NCBI GenBank assembly: GCA_002399445.1
Contig: DHDR01000028.1
Location: 1 to 35,335, forward strand
Origin: Ruminococcaceae bacterium UBA4871
GTDB taxonomy: Bacteria > Bacillota > Clostridia > Oscillospirales > Acutalibacteraceae
Direction of reading: 5' to 3'
Length of the DNA stretch: 35,335 nucleotides
Part shown: piece after piece, positions 22,892-31,895 of the stretch
Layout of the letters: each line of letters opens with the position of its first letter
How positions within the stretch are numbered: the stretch's first letter is position 1
The notes under the pieces: generated by a model
What the model saw: only the letters and a program-made list of their open reading frames with translations
What the model was told of the DNA's origin: nothing
Database searches by the model: none
Program-made: the position numbers and the translations under genes

Positions 22892-24706
22892 TCAAATTGC
22901 ACTGCCGGCATCTGATGACTTTCCCATGTTTGCCCGGGCAAACGGAAACACAGAAATGACTGCGAGCGGAAATGCAAGCGCAAAAGCATACATATAGCGG
23001 AATTCACAGTAAGTCGGTGTTGCCGCCATTAAAGTTCCCCACAAAAGGATCAATGGTAGGAATGCAACTGTCTGCCGCCTCTTCTTTTGCAGAAACAGCA
23101 TGAAAATTGTGAACACAACTGTCCAGAAAAGGAACCCAATGCTGGCTAATCCGGATAGAATAGGTATGCTTTTCTGAAGCTGTTCAACGCTGAGCGAAGT
23201 TGGTCGGGTATCTATGTCGGTTAGCGAAACGTGTTTCATGCCAAGTTGTTCTTCCCCATAACCTTTAATGGTGCCAAATGTGGCAATCCAGTTAGAAGTA
23301 CCAATGTGCCAATAACCAAGCGTCTCCATCAGATACGCCTTGACATAATTGCGGAAATTCGGTCGCATCATGCCTAGCCAGACCTTAAAAAACTCACCTT
23401 TATTTTTTTCAAGGAAGTCGCTATTGAATTGTTTATCAAATTTGATTTTGTCAGCTGTAAAAGGAAAATAAACTTTCTTCATTTTTTCCAGTGGCATGAT
23501 CTGAGCTACAAAATTTTTCTGCTCTTCCGTCATAGGACCGTTTTCTGCCACGGATCGGCCAATTTGCTGCAATGGAATCGCCACAGATTCTGCAAATGGA
23601 CTCTTTCCAATATTACAGGCATCATATACAGGCCCCTGCACAATCGGCACAATTATAAGTAATGCAAGGAATGCCGGCAAAATGCGTTTCCAAATTTTCC
23701 GATAAAGAACAGCCAGCACTACTAACGTAACTGCAATCAAATAGTAACCATTGTTTCGCAAAAAAGCAATGAACAGATTCACAATGAGGAACCATACGAA
23801 GAACCATGGCTCCTTCAGACGTTCTCCGTTTGACTGTATCAAGTCAATCAGATTGACGGTATAAACCATAAGGACTGTGCTGAACAGAACATCCTTCCAC
23901 ATGGTAACTGCATAAAACGCAATAATCGGATTGAGTGCAAAATATGCCAGCACTGGTATCTGTACATAAGCCGGGAAGCCTTTTTTATGCAGCCAGCTAA
24001 CCACATAACCTGCCATAGCCGCTGTTGCAGCCGACTGCACAGCCAGAAATGATGCTGTTCCAACATTTGTGCCCAAACCAAGTGCAGATGCACCCATCAA
24101 AAATGGCCGCATAAGCAGGATGTAGAGTATTGGCTGCTGATTAGTCAGACGTGTGCGTCCCATGGCACGCACAATGCATGCAAGGGAATCCCACGAAATA
24201 TTTCCGGGATAAAAAAGGATAAGACATGGCAACCAACATAAAAACAAAAAGATTGCACTGCCTACCCAAATTTTTCGTGCAGAAATGTGAGTGTGAGAAG
24301 ACAGCGTTATTGTGTGATTCTGTAAGAAATCCATCAAACGCAAAAAAACAAGGAAAAAGACAACTGTCAGTACCGCAAAATAAAGAATATCTGAATGGTA
24401 AATGGCGTCGAACTGCCGTGTACGGGTATCTATTTTGCCGCCGATAATAAAAGAAAGTGACAATAAAGCAGAAAAAATAATGCTATAAACCGCCGTGCGC
24501 CGGGAAAAAGCAAAGCGAAGCATCCAGAGGAGCAAAAGTAAGAGGCCTGCTCCAAGAGGTGCTGTTAAAAAAAGCGGAAGCCTAAAATAGAGCAGAAAGA
24601 GTCCGGAAAGACACAGACTGACTGCTGCAGTCAAACAAAACACCGGTAGACTAATGTGATGTTTTGTCTGAATGATCTCCCTTTTCAGCAATGATTCCAT
24701 CTCCAT
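22892..24706 (-). CDS. polytopic membrane protein, DUF6020-like
   Basis: The ~604-residue protein has roughly 12 hydrophobic spans and resembles the DUF6020 family, with GNISWDSLACIVRAMG...NQQPILYILLMRPF after the fourth span, an ALNPIIAFYAVTMWKDVLFS segment, and a large extracellular loop (about residues 375-530). These proteins look like GT-C glycosyltransferases, consistent with the GT2 gene directly downstream. The start is uncertain: ATG 24706 lies just after the stop of the upstream remnant, suggesting past coupling; ATG 24745 is also in frame. No flippase gene is present. Confidence 0.8.
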   Translation of the reverse strand: MEMESLLKREIIQTKHHISLPVFCLTAAVSLCLSGLFLLYFRLPLFLTAPLGAGLLLLLLWMLRFAFSRRTAVYSIIFSALLSLSFIIGGKIDTRTRQFDAIYHSDILYFAVLTVVFFLVFLRLMDFLQNHTITLSSHTHISARKIWVGSAIFLFLCWLPCLILFYPGNISWDSLACIVRAMGRTRLTNQQPILYILLMRPFLMGASALGLGTNVGTASFLAVQSAATAAMAGYVVSWLHKKGFPAYVQIPVLAYFALNPIIAFYAVTMWKDVLFSTVLMVYTVNLIDLIQSNGERLKEPWFFVWFLIVNLFIAFLRNNGYYLIAVTLVVLAVLYRKIWKRILPAFLALLIIVPIVQGPVYDACNIGKSPFAESVAIPLQQIGRSVAENGPMTEEQKNFVAQIMPLEKMKKVYFPFTADKIKFDKQFNSDFLEKNKGEFFKVWLGMMRPNFRNYVKAYLMETLGYWHIGTSNWIATFGTIKGYGEEQLGMKHVSLTDIDTRPTSLSVEQLQKSIPILSGLASIGFLFWTVVFTIFMLFLQKKRRQTVAFLPLILLWGTLMAATPTYCEFRYMYAFALAFPLAVISVFPFARANMGKSSDAGSAI

Positions 24707-24710
24707 AACT

Positions 24711-24851
24711 TTATTGTTTATTAGGCAATGTCTTTCCTTTTGCATCCGGTATGATTTTTATTGTGGGAAAAGAAAATACAATTGCAAGCGGAAATACCAA
24801 AGAAAATGCATAGGTAAACCTTAGAAATGGCTTACCTATGCGGCTTTTCAT
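24711..24851 (-). pseudogene. C-terminal remnant of a second DUF6020 gene fused to the tRNA-Pro 3' flank
   Basis: A 46-codon frame begins with ATG 24851, immediately after the tRNA-Pro CCA, and ends at TAA 24711. Residues RFTYAFSLVFPLAIVFSFP match RYMYAFALAFPLAVISVFP at the end of the intact DUF6020 gene in 11 of 19 positions. The rest of the paralogue is missing. It has no ribosome site and overlaps the tRNA terminator, so it is probably not translated. Confidence 0.65.
24808..24841 (-). terminator. terminator of tRNA-Pro
   Basis: GCATAGGTAAGCC pairs with GGTTTACCTATGC, then TTTTCTTTGG on the minus strand. The left arm is shared with the tRNA-Ala terminator. Confidence 0.8.
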
Positions 24852-24927
24852 TGGTCCGAGTGGCGAGACTTGAACTCACGGCCTCTTGACCCCCAGTCAA
24901 GCGCGCTACCAACTGCGCCACACCCGG
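24852..24927 (-). tRNA. tRNA-Pro (GGG)
   Basis: The minus strand folds into a 76-base cloverleaf with acceptor CCGGGTG/CACTCGG, anticodon loop CTGGGGG (anticodon GGG), T-loop TTCAAGT and encoded CCA (24854-24852). Confidence 0.95.
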
Positions 24928-24952
24928 ATAAAATATTCCTGCAACGCTGTTT

Positions 24953-24981
24953 ATTTTAGCACAGTTTCAAACAAAATTCAA
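24953..24981 (-). promoter_or_regulatory. sigma-A promoter of tRNA-Pro
   Basis: On the minus strand TTGAAT (24981-24976), 17-base spacer, TAAAAT (24958-24953). Confidence 0.6.
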
Positions 24982-25021
24982 GAAGAAATCAAATTTTGTC
25001 AGATTATGTTCTCTGTGTTTG

Positions 25022-25475
25022 TCAATGATGTGAACCAAGAGCGGCAGCAAGAAGCTGCAGAGGACTCTTCCACCCAAGAGTACGCATAGCCTTGTTGCTG
25101 CTCCAAGATAAATAAGTTTTTAATTTTTGATTGAGCTCATGAACATTGGCAACTTTTCCCAGTCATAAAAATAACGCTGGTCATTGCGATGACTGCGCTC
25201 TACCTTGCCATTATGCCACGGGGTACGCGGTGGAATCAGTTTGTGCGTAATTCTTTTGGCTAACAGTGCCTCCTCAAATGGACTTTTTTCTGTCTGACTG
25301 ATGAATTTGTAAGTAAACTCGGTTCCGTTGTCTGTCTGGACCGTTTGAATAGGAAAAGGAAACACTTTCAACAACCGACCGAGAAAATCTGCCGAATTTT
25401 GCGGAGTATGTTCTTCATAGCCATACACATACCGAAGCCGTGTACATTCATCAATTGCCGTCCACTGAGAGGACG
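25022..25475 (-). pseudogene. IS481-like transposase, C-terminal part, frameshifted
   Basis: The fragment begins in the rve catalytic domain (QWTAIDECTRLRYVYGYEEH, first Asp), has TDNGTEF (second Asp) and PPRTPWHNGKVERSHRNDQRYFY (Glu). Near 25150-25165 the frame shifts; the -1 side frame continues NVHELNQKLKTYLSWSSNKAMRTLGWKSPLQLL and stops at 25022. The N-terminal HTH half is missing. The DDE triad is present but the protein cannot be made intact. Confidence 0.75.
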
Positions 25476-25561
25476 GGGGCTTCCTTTTTTATTGGGTCCT
25501 ATCATTGCAACCTATACAGGTCCTGCCGCTTTACGGGTAATAAAGTTTAGCAGGTATAGCA

Positions 25562-25613
25562 AAAGCCCCTTACCAGGTTTCCGGATTTTTCACGGACCTT
25601 TTAAAGGGGCTTT
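25562..25613 (-). terminator. terminator of the rnf operon
   Basis: AAAGCCCCTT (25562-25571) pairs with AAGGGGCTTT (25604-25613). A partial inner stem sits in the loop. It is 60 bases after rnfB; a shorter T-run follows on the minus strand. Confidence 0.7.
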
Positions 25614-25672
25614 ATTTGTCATGAATGCAAGACTTAATAAGCCATGAATATTCACTTAACTTATTAAACAAA

Positions 25673-26497
25673 TTAGGCTTTTGTATTTGCCTCTGTTTTT
25701 GGCACAATCATCATCGTCAAACAACCACGCGGGCACTCTTTGGTACATAGTCCGCATCCAACGCACTTGGTTGGATCCACAGTTGCATTGAAGTTCTCAA
25801 TGGTGATAGCTCCTTTCGGGCACTTCTTAACACATTTACCGCAGCCAATACAGCCGACTTTGCAAACTTTAACGGTAGCAGCGCCCTTGTCGCAGTTCGA
25901 GCAGCGATTGACTGCCTGACGTTTCTTAGGTACCATCTTGATTAGGTGACGGGGACAGGCCTGCGCACACATCGTACATCCAACACAGTGTGTAACATCT
26001 ACAACAGCAGCGCCATTACATACCTGGATTGCATCATATTTACATGCTTCCACACAATCTCCAAGTCCCATACAACCATAGCTGCAGCTGGAAGATCCAC
26101 CAGCGACCAAATTGGCGGCTGAACAGTGTTCAATACCTTCATACTGTACTTTATCCGGACAGTTATCAAAATTGCCCATGCACTGTACAACTGCAACTTG
26201 CTCTTCCACATCAGCTCCAGTGCCCAGATAATCACCAATTGCTTTTGCAACGGCAGCACCGCCGGGAGCACAAAGGCCCGGTTTCGCTTCCCCCTTAGCG
26301 AGTGCAGCAGCATAACCATCACAGCCGGAAAAACCACATGCACCGCAATTAGCACCGGGAAGCATTTCGCGGATATCTGCCTCTTTCTGATCTTTCGGAA
26401 CTGCCATAACTGTGGAAGCAATGGCCAGCACAATACCACAGATCAGGCCAATGATACATACGATAAGGACGGCATAGGCAATTGCCTGTGTATCCAT
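25673..26497 (-). CDS. rnfB: Rnf complex subunit RnfB
   Basis: The 274-residue protein has an N-terminal membrane anchor (about residues 7-30), the RnfB-specific cluster motif GANCGACGFSGC, then CSYGCMGLGDCVEAC and three further ferredoxin-type clusters: CVGCTMCAQACP, CIGCGKCVKKCP and CVGCGLCTKECP. It is the ferredoxin-docking entry subunit of the ferredoxin:NAD+ oxidoreductase. It is the last gene of rnfCDGEAB, with AGGAGGG before ATG 26497, 15 bases after rnfA. The number of cluster motifs is at the high end for the family. Confidence 0.96.
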   Translation of the reverse strand: MDTQAIAYAVLIVCIIGLICGIVLAIASTVMAVPKDQKEADIREMLPGANCGACGFSGCDGYAAALAKGEAKPGLCAPGGAAVAKAIGDYLGTGADVEEQVAVVQCMGNFDNCPDKVQYEGIEHCSAANLVAGGSSSCSYGCMGLGDCVEACKYDAIQVCNGAAVVDVTHCVGCTMCAQACPRHLIKMVPKKRQAVNRCSNCDKGAATVKVCKVGCIGCGKCVKKCPKGAITIENFNATVDPTKCVGCGLCTKECPRGCLTMMIVPKTEANTKA

Positions 26498-26512
26498 TCT
26501 TCTCGCCCTCCT

Positions 26513-27118
26513 TTAATAACCCAGCATACCTTTCACAAGGCCTTGAAAGCCAAGGAAAGACGCTGCTACCAGAGAAGCTGCCACAAGTGTGAGGGGCAGT
26601 CCCTTCATGAATTTTGGAACATCGTTATGTGCCAAGTGTTCACGCACACCAGAAAAGATGACCATCGCAACAAAGAAACCAACGCCGGAACCGATTGCAT
26701 TCACCAGAGCCTGTGTGTAATCTTCCCCTTTGCTGATGACCAATTGCGTAATACCCAGTACAGCGCAGTTTGTCGTAATCAGCGGCAGATAGATACCCAA
26801 TGACTGATAGAGTGATGGAACATACTTCTTCAGCGTAATCTCAATAAACTGCACCAGTGCAGCAATTACCAGAATAAATACAACCACCTGCAGATAATCC
26901 AGACCACTCGGCAGTAAAATGTAGGTGTAAATAGGGAATGTGACTGCTGTAGAAATAAACATGACCACGATAACAGCAATACTCATACCCGTGGCCGTCT
27001 TTAATTTTTTGGAGACACCAAGGAATGGACAGATGCCGAGGAACTGATTTAAAATGTAGTTTTCCGTTAAAATGGCGGAAAGAAAAATTGCGAGTAACTT
27101 GATTGCATAACTACTCAT
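26513..27118 (-). CDS. rnfA: Rnf complex subunit RnfA
   Basis: The 201-residue integral membrane protein has six spans and the conserved half-channel motifs LTENYILNQFLGICPFLG and LITTNCAVLG. Their Cys residues, together with those of RnfE, are known to hold an intramembrane iron-sulfur centre. ATG 27118 overlaps the rnfE stop by 4 bases. Length is normal. Confidence 0.96.
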   Translation of the reverse strand: MSSYAIKLLAIFLSAILTENYILNQFLGICPFLGVSKKLKTATGMSIAVIVVMFISTAVTFPIYTYILLPSGLDYLQVVVFILVIAALVQFIEITLKKYVPSLYQSLGIYLPLITTNCAVLGITQLVISKGEDYTQALVNAIGSGVGFFVAMVIFSGVREHLAHNDVPKFMKGLPLTLVAASLVAASFLGFQGLVKGMLGY

Positions 27119-27903
27119 GACAGTTTATCCTCCTTTGCCTGCTGTTCACCGGAAAGCGCATCTTTCTGCAGAAATTTATTCTGCACGGTGCTGCGTGTTA
27201 CAGATCCTACAGCAGTTTCCGCTGTCTTTTCACCAACATGATTGCAGGCAGCAGCCATTGGGCAGGATGTACAGCTCACTTCTGTAACAGGCTTTCCACC
27301 CCTGTGTTCTGTAATGCGGTTTGTAATGGCAATAAGGATTCCAAAAACGAAGAAACCACCCGGAGGAAGCAGAAATATAATAATACCAGGATACATTGAT
27401 GGCATAACTGGTATGCCAAAGAATGTGCCGGAACCGATAATTTCACGAATTGTACCCATTAGCAACAGTGTCAGTGTAAAACCGCAGCCCATGCCGAGAC
27501 CATCCATAATGCTGGGCAGCACACTGTGCTTGTTTGCAAATCCTTCTGCACGACCAAGAATAATGCAGTTGACAACGATCAATGGTAAGTAGATGCCAAG
27601 AGCAGACTTCAAAGCAGGTGAGAATGCTTCAATCAACATCTGCACGACAGAAACAAAGCCGGCGATAATTACAATGTAGCAGGGGATACGGACTTTGTCT
27701 GGAATCACCTTCCGCAAGGCAGAAATAACAGCATTGGAGCAGACCAGAACAAATGTAGTTGCAATTCCCATGCCGATTGAGTTGCTTGCTGCAGTGGACA
27801 GCGCCAGTGTGGAGCAGCAACCAAGGACCAGGCGGAGAACTGGGTTTTCTTCAATCAGGCCTTTGCTGAATTCATGCCAGAGACTAACTTTCTTTTCAGC
27901 CAT
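27115..27903 (-). CDS. rnfE: Rnf complex subunit RnfE with C-terminal Cys extension
   Basis: The 262-residue protein has six spans and the RnfE motifs LVLGCCSTLALSTAASN and LIVVNCIILGRAEGFA. After the last span it carries about 60 extra residues including SCTSCPMAAACNH (Cys211, Cys214, Cys220) and a polar, Gln/Lys-rich tail. RnfE is usually about 200-230 residues; this extension could bind a metal or disulfide. It partners RnfA in the membrane. GGAGGT precedes ATG 27903. Confidence 0.95.
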   Translation of the reverse strand: MAEKKVSLWHEFSKGLIEENPVLRLVLGCCSTLALSTAASNSIGMGIATTFVLVCSNAVISALRKVIPDKVRIPCYIVIIAGFVSVVQMLIEAFSPALKSALGIYLPLIVVNCIILGRAEGFANKHSVLPSIMDGLGMGCGFTLTLLLMGTIREIIGSGTFFGIPVMPSMYPGIIIFLLPPGGFFVFGILIAITNRITEHRGGKPVTEVSCTSCPMAAACNHVGEKTAETAVGSVTRSTVQNKFLQKDALSGEQQAKEDKLS

Positions 27904-27906
27904 CTG

Positions 27907-28476
27907 TCAGGCACCTCCTTTAACAGTGTTATAATCTTTGACAGCAATATTTACAGCAGATGTAACACCTTTGCTCGTAATGGTGGCGCCAGTCAGGGCT
28001 ACAATTTGTCCGTTTCCGGCTTTGCCGCTTTTAACAACGGAAAAGGAACCGCTGGCTGGGACTTTCTGTTTGTATTGATCACGGAAAGATTCTTTCTTGG
28101 CATTCAGCCCAAGGCCAGGGGTATCGCTTGTTTCCAAAATATTAACGCCTGTTACTTTTCCGTCTTTACCGATGCCAGTCATAACTTTCACATCGCCGCC
28201 ATAACTTTTGCTTGAAGTTGTAAAAACATAGCCAACAATTTCATTGCCCTTTTTGCCAACAACAAACTGAACACCCTGCGCTGCCTTTTTCGTAAAGGTA
28301 GATGCATCTGGTAAAACCTGCTTCTGACTTGCCTGCTCAGTCTGCTGATTAATTTCAATAATCTTCTTTTTAGTAACTTGATTTGTGACAGCCAGTGCCA
28401 ATGTTACGATTAAACATATCAAGAAAAGTACGACGACAGGTTTCACAATATCTTTAGCAGTAATTTTTGCTTTCAT
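27907..28476 (-). CDS. rnfG: Rnf complex subunit RnfG (flavoprotein)
   Basis: The 189-residue protein has an N-terminal membrane span (about residues 11-30) and an outside FMN-binding domain with the flavinylation motif LTGATITS; Thr165 is the expected covalent FMN site. ApbE, encoded upstream in the same cluster, makes this link. ATG 28476 overlaps the rnfD stop by 4 bases. Confidence 0.95.
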   Translation of the reverse strand: MKAKITAKDIVKPVVVLFLICLIVTLALAVTNQVTKKKIIEINQQTEQASQKQVLPDASTFTKKAAQGVQFVVGKKGNEIVGYVFTTSSKSYGGDVKVMTGIGKDGKVTGVNILETSDTPGLGLNAKKESFRDQYKQKVPASGSFSVVKSGKAGNGQIVALTGATITSKGVTSAVNIAVKDYNTVKGGA

Positions 28477-29423
28477 TGCTGTGCCGCCTCCTTCTTCTTT
28501 CCTTTGGGTGCTTTACCGAATGCCATTGGCCGGGTTCCGCGCTCAATCAGAGGGGTCAGAATATTCATAATAATAATAGAATACGAAACGCCTTCGGGCA
28601 AAGAACCAAATTGTCGGATAAGCATGGTCAGGCAGCCACATCCGATTGCGTAGATAACCTGACCTTTAAGGGTGAGTGGACTAGTTGTATAATCAGTTGC
28701 CATAAAAATGGCACCCAGAAGCAGTCCGCCGCAGAGAATGTCAGTCAGTACATCACGGCCCATCACCAGAGAAAGGAATGCAGCAGTGCCTATGTAAATC
28801 AGCGGAATGGTCGGAGTAATGACTTTGCGAACCAGAAGATAGACAAAGCCAATCAGCAAGGCAAGCGCGCAGGTTTCACCAAGGCAGCCGCCGCGCTGGC
28901 CCAGAAAGAGCTGCAGATAATTCGGGTAAAATTTCTGATGCTGATTGATGATACCCAGCGGAGTCGCTGAAGTGGCAGCATCTGCAGCAAATGGTTTCGG
29001 CCAGCTTCCCATTGGGCCGGGGAATGAATTCATCAAGATGATACGGGCCATCAGGGCTGGGTTAACGAAGTTCTGCCCAATGCCGCCGAACATCTGCTTG
29101 ACAACAACGATTGCAATTACATCGCCCAGCATCAGCATAAGCGGGTTCAGAGAAGACGGAACGTTCATTGCCAGCAGAATACCGGTTACTACTGCCGAAA
29201 GATCATAAATGGTATTTTCCCGTTTCATTACCTTGCGGCACAAATATTCACACAACACACTGGTTAATACCGAGATAACCAGCAGACATAAGGCACGCCA
29301 GCCGAAAATAACGATAGACGCGACCATCGCCGGCACCAATGCAATGATGACATCCAGCATAATACGCTGCGTTGACGTCTTTGTGTGCAGGTGCGGGGAT
29401 GAAGATACAATAAGTTTACCCAT
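28473..29423 (-). CDS. rnfD: Rnf complex subunit RnfD
   Basis: The 316-residue protein has about nine spans, the start SSPHLHTKTSTQRIMLDV, and the flavinylation motif DAATSATPL with Thr154 as predicted FMN carrier (ApbE pattern D-x-x-T-x-A-T). It forms part of the ion path. Its ATG overlaps the rnfC stop by one base, and AGGAGGT lies in the rnfC end. Confidence 0.95.
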   Translation of the reverse strand: MGKLIVSSSPHLHTKTSTQRIMLDVIIALVPAMVASIVIFGWRALCLLVISVLTSVLCEYLCRKVMKRENTIYDLSAVVTGILLAMNVPSSLNPLMLMLGDVIAIVVVKQMFGGIGQNFVNPALMARIILMNSFPGPMGSWPKPFAADAATSATPLGIINQHQKFYPNYLQLFLGQRGGCLGETCALALLIGFVYLLVRKVITPTIPLIYIGTAAFLSLVMGRDVLTDILCGGLLLGAIFMATDYTTSPLTLKGQVIYAIGCGCLTMLIRQFGSLPEGVSYSIIIMNILTPLIERGTRPMAFGKAPKGKKKEAAQQ

Positions 29424-30763
29424 TATTTCTTAGCACCTCCTGCTTTAACAAGTGCCTTGCCCATACGGATTGCCTGCACCAACGGACGGTTGGCAGGGCA
29501 GTTAAATGCACAGGTACCGCACTCCATGCAGTCCATAACGTCATATGCCTGCAGTGCATCCACGTCTTTGGCTTTTGCATAAGTTTCCAGCTTTGTCGGC
29601 ATCAGATGCATGGGACAGCCCATGACACAACGGCCGCAGCGGATACATGCAGTAGTTTCCGGTTCGTGGGCTTCCGCCTCATCCAAAAAGATCAACCCAT
29701 TGTTCTGTTTCTGTACGGGTGCATCAACAGTCGGTACAGACATTCCCATCATTGGGCCGCCAACGAGAATTTTTGCCGGTTCGCATTTCATACCGACAAA
29801 CTCCAGAATGTCACGGATACGCGTACCAATCGGTACAATTACATTTTCGCGGTTCTTTACAGCGGAACCATCAATGGTAAGACGCTTTTTAACAAGCGGG
29901 ATACCTGTTTTCATGTAATCTGCCAGAAAAGCAATGCTGGTTACATTCATTACAATGCAGCCTACATCAGCCGGCAGCTTGCCCATAGGAACCGTGCGGT
30001 CGGTACAGGATTTGATCAGCACTTTTTCAGCACCCTGTGGGTAAGCTGCACGTAAAGGCAGCACACCAACCTGATTGTTGCTATTGCGCTGATCACTGGA
30101 CAACATAGAACGGAACTGCTGGATGACTTCCGGCTTATTGCTTTCAACAGCAATGATACCGCGGCTCAGCTTCAGCATTTTCATGACTAGAAAAACACCG
30201 TCCAGCACGCTGGCAGAGTTCTCCAAAGCCTCACGGTTGTCCGCCGTCAGGTAAGGTTCACATTCTGCCACATTCACGATAAGCGTATCGACGGTTTTTC
30301 CTTCCGGCACGTTCAGTTTCACATGCGTTGGAAAACCGGCACCGCCCAGACCGACCAGTCCGGAGTCCCGCACTGCCTGCAGAAAACTCTTGAGATCTGT
30401 AACTTCCGGAGCCTTCAGGTCAGGGCACATTTCCATTTTTCCGTCAGACTCAATGACAACGGCAGTACTGTAACTGCCGTTGCAAAGCTGAACTTTCTGG
30501 ATGGCCTTGACTTTGCCGGAAATACTTGCATGGATCGGTGCACTGACGAAGCCCTTGCTATCGCCGATTTTTTGACCGACAGTCACAAGGTCACCAGGTT
30601 TTACCAATGGTGAGCAGGGAGCACCCACATGCATTTGCATGGGAATGGCCACCGCATTGGGAACCGGCATAACCACAGATTTCGTCTGCGCGGTGTGTTT
30701 CATATGCGGAACTGCCGCGCCGCCGTGCGTCCGGAATGGCTTTGTTGGAAAGCTCAATTCCAT
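29423..30763 (-). CDS. rnfC: Rnf complex subunit RnfC
   Basis: The 446-residue protein has an N-terminal barrel, the NADH/FMN site GLVGLGGAGFPTHVKL, an SLBB region and two ferredoxin-type clusters CIRCGRCVMGCP and CMECGTCAFNCP near the C-terminus. It is the NAD(H)-reacting subunit of the complex on the cytoplasmic side. First gene of the rnf operon, with GGAGGG 6 bases before ATG 30763. Confidence 0.96.
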   Translation of the reverse strand: MELSFPTKPFRTHGGAAVPHMKHTAQTKSVVMPVPNAVAIPMQMHVGAPCSPLVKPGDLVTVGQKIGDSKGFVSAPIHASISGKVKAIQKVQLCNGSYSTAVVIESDGKMEMCPDLKAPEVTDLKSFLQAVRDSGLVGLGGAGFPTHVKLNVPEGKTVDTLIVNVAECEPYLTADNREALENSASVLDGVFLVMKMLKLSRGIIAVESNKPEVIQQFRSMLSSDQRNSNNQVGVLPLRAAYPQGAEKVLIKSCTDRTVPMGKLPADVGCIVMNVTSIAFLADYMKTGIPLVKKRLTIDGSAVKNRENVIVPIGTRIRDILEFVGMKCEPAKILVGGPMMGMSVPTVDAPVQKQNNGLIFLDEAEAHEPETTACIRCGRCVMGCPMHLMPTKLETYAKAKDVDALQAYDVMDCMECGTCAFNCPANRPLVQAIRMGKALVKAGGAKK

Positions 30764-30843
30764 ACTTTTCCCTCCAATACTTAACTTGACTTCAATCTAT
30801 ATTCACTATTTACGATCATAGAAATAGGAATACACATACATTA

Positions 30844-30872
30844 AATATCGCACAAATTAGCTTTTTTGTAAA
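30844..30872 (-). promoter_or_regulatory. possible promoter of rnfCDGEAB
   Basis: On the minus strand TTTACA (30872-30867), 17-base spacer, GATATT (30849-30844). The ~200-base gap to the upstream gene is AT-rich and holds no other feature. Confidence 0.35.
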
Positions 30873-30971
30873 CACTTTTTAAACAAATAAATAAAAAAAT
30901 GCAAACAAACCGCAATAAAATTTAGGATTCTCACCGAATTTTTCATGAAATCAGAAAAACATGTAAAAATT

Positions 30972-31493
30972 CTAAACTCGAAAACGCTCCAAAAACGGAG
31001 CTACTGTGCGCAGAACTAAACCGGTGAGAATACCGGCAAGCACACCAAATAATACAAGCCACGGCGCATAATAGCCAACGGCTGGTGTCGTCAACAGAAT
31101 TGCAACTCCAAGCTGTGTCATATTATGAGTCAGTGCACCGGCGACTCCCAGTCCCATGATTCCGAATGGTCGCTTTTTGGGCTGCAGAAGAAGCCACATC
31201 ACCAATGTGCTGGCAAGCCCTCCGGCGGTGCTCATCATCAGTGCAACGGTGCCCTGCATGCAGCCGATAAAGAGCCCCTTCAGCAAAGCAATGCACAGAG
31301 CCGGAACCAAACCTACCGCAGCGGCTGCGTACATCGTTACAATATTAGAAAGCCCAAGCTTTGCGCCGGGCGGAAGCATGGGCAGCGGCGGAAGCATAGC
31401 TTCCAGTGCGGAAAGGACCAGTGCCAGTGCACAAAGCATTCCGATAAAAGAAACTCGGCGTGTCACCTTGGAAATCCGCATTTTATCTTTCAT
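30972..31493 (-). CDS. Gx transporter family protein
   Basis: The ~173-residue protein has five to six spans and the family motifs ALEAMLPPLPMLPPGAKLGLSNIVTMY and ALTHNMTQLGVA. The family (once called heptaprenyl diphosphate synthase component I) is often found next to apbE, NusG-domain-II proteins and rnf genes, as here. The start at ATG 31493 (MKDKMRIS) is preferred; a GTG at 31532 inside the upstream gene is in frame. Ribosome site weak. Substrate unknown; a role in quinone/prenyl or cofactor supply is speculation. Confidence 0.85.
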   Translation of the reverse strand: MKDKMRISKVTRRVSFIGMLCALALVLSALEAMLPPLPMLPPGAKLGLSNIVTMYAAAAVGLVPALCIALLKGLFIGCMQGTVALMMSTAGGLASTLVMWLLLQPKKRPFGIMGLGVAGALTHNMTQLGVAILLTTPAVGYYAPWLVLFGVLAGILTGLVLRTVAPFLERFRV

Positions 31494-31506
31494 TTTTCGG
31501 CTACCA

Positions 31507-31878
31507 TTATCCGGTAATGCCGTCCACCTCACTTTTTTTGCTCACAATGCGCACACTGACTTGGGCTGGTAAGCACACAGCTGCTTGACCAGCCTTTGTC
31601 AGTTTACCAGTGCGCACACAGATCTGATCGGGACAATCCGAATGCAGAAAAGAAATTTTACCCGGCTCAAGCAGCAGTTTGACATGATATTTTCCGCCGA
31701 TGTTAATGACTTGTGTAGTTTTCTGTGCAGACAGATTATAGGTATGTATCACTTGCCCTTTTTCCTCTACTACAGCGGTCAGGGGCTGCGTGTCTGTATG
31801 AAAATAATTCCAGAACAACATTCCGGCGGCAATCGCTAAAGCCGGAAGGATGAGGAGCAAATCTTTTTTTTTGAACAT
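31507..31878 (-). CDS. NusG domain II-containing protein
   Basis: The 123-residue protein has an N-terminal membrane anchor (about residues 7-25) followed by one NusG domain II with SDCPDQICVRTGKL and AVCLPAQVSVRIV. Such membrane-anchored domains accompany ApbE/Rnf genes; their exact function is unknown. It sits 17 bases after apbE in the same operon. AGGGAAA precedes ATG 31878. Confidence 0.9.
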   Translation of the reverse strand: MFKKKDLLLILPALAIAAGMLFWNYFHTDTQPLTAVVEEKGQVIHTYNLSAQKTTQVINIGGKYHVKLLLEPGKISFLHSDCPDQICVRTGKLTKAGQAAVCLPAQVSVRIVSKKSEVDGITG

Positions 31879-31895
31879 ATTTTTCCCTGCTTTTG

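Noticed and set aside
21845..24851. attR of the tRNA-Thr prophage
   Set aside because: No copy of the tRNA-Thr 3' end was found by eye in this stretch.
26126..26803. 225-codon plus-strand frame
   Set aside because: Antisense of rnfB/rnfA, whose motifs are unmistakable.
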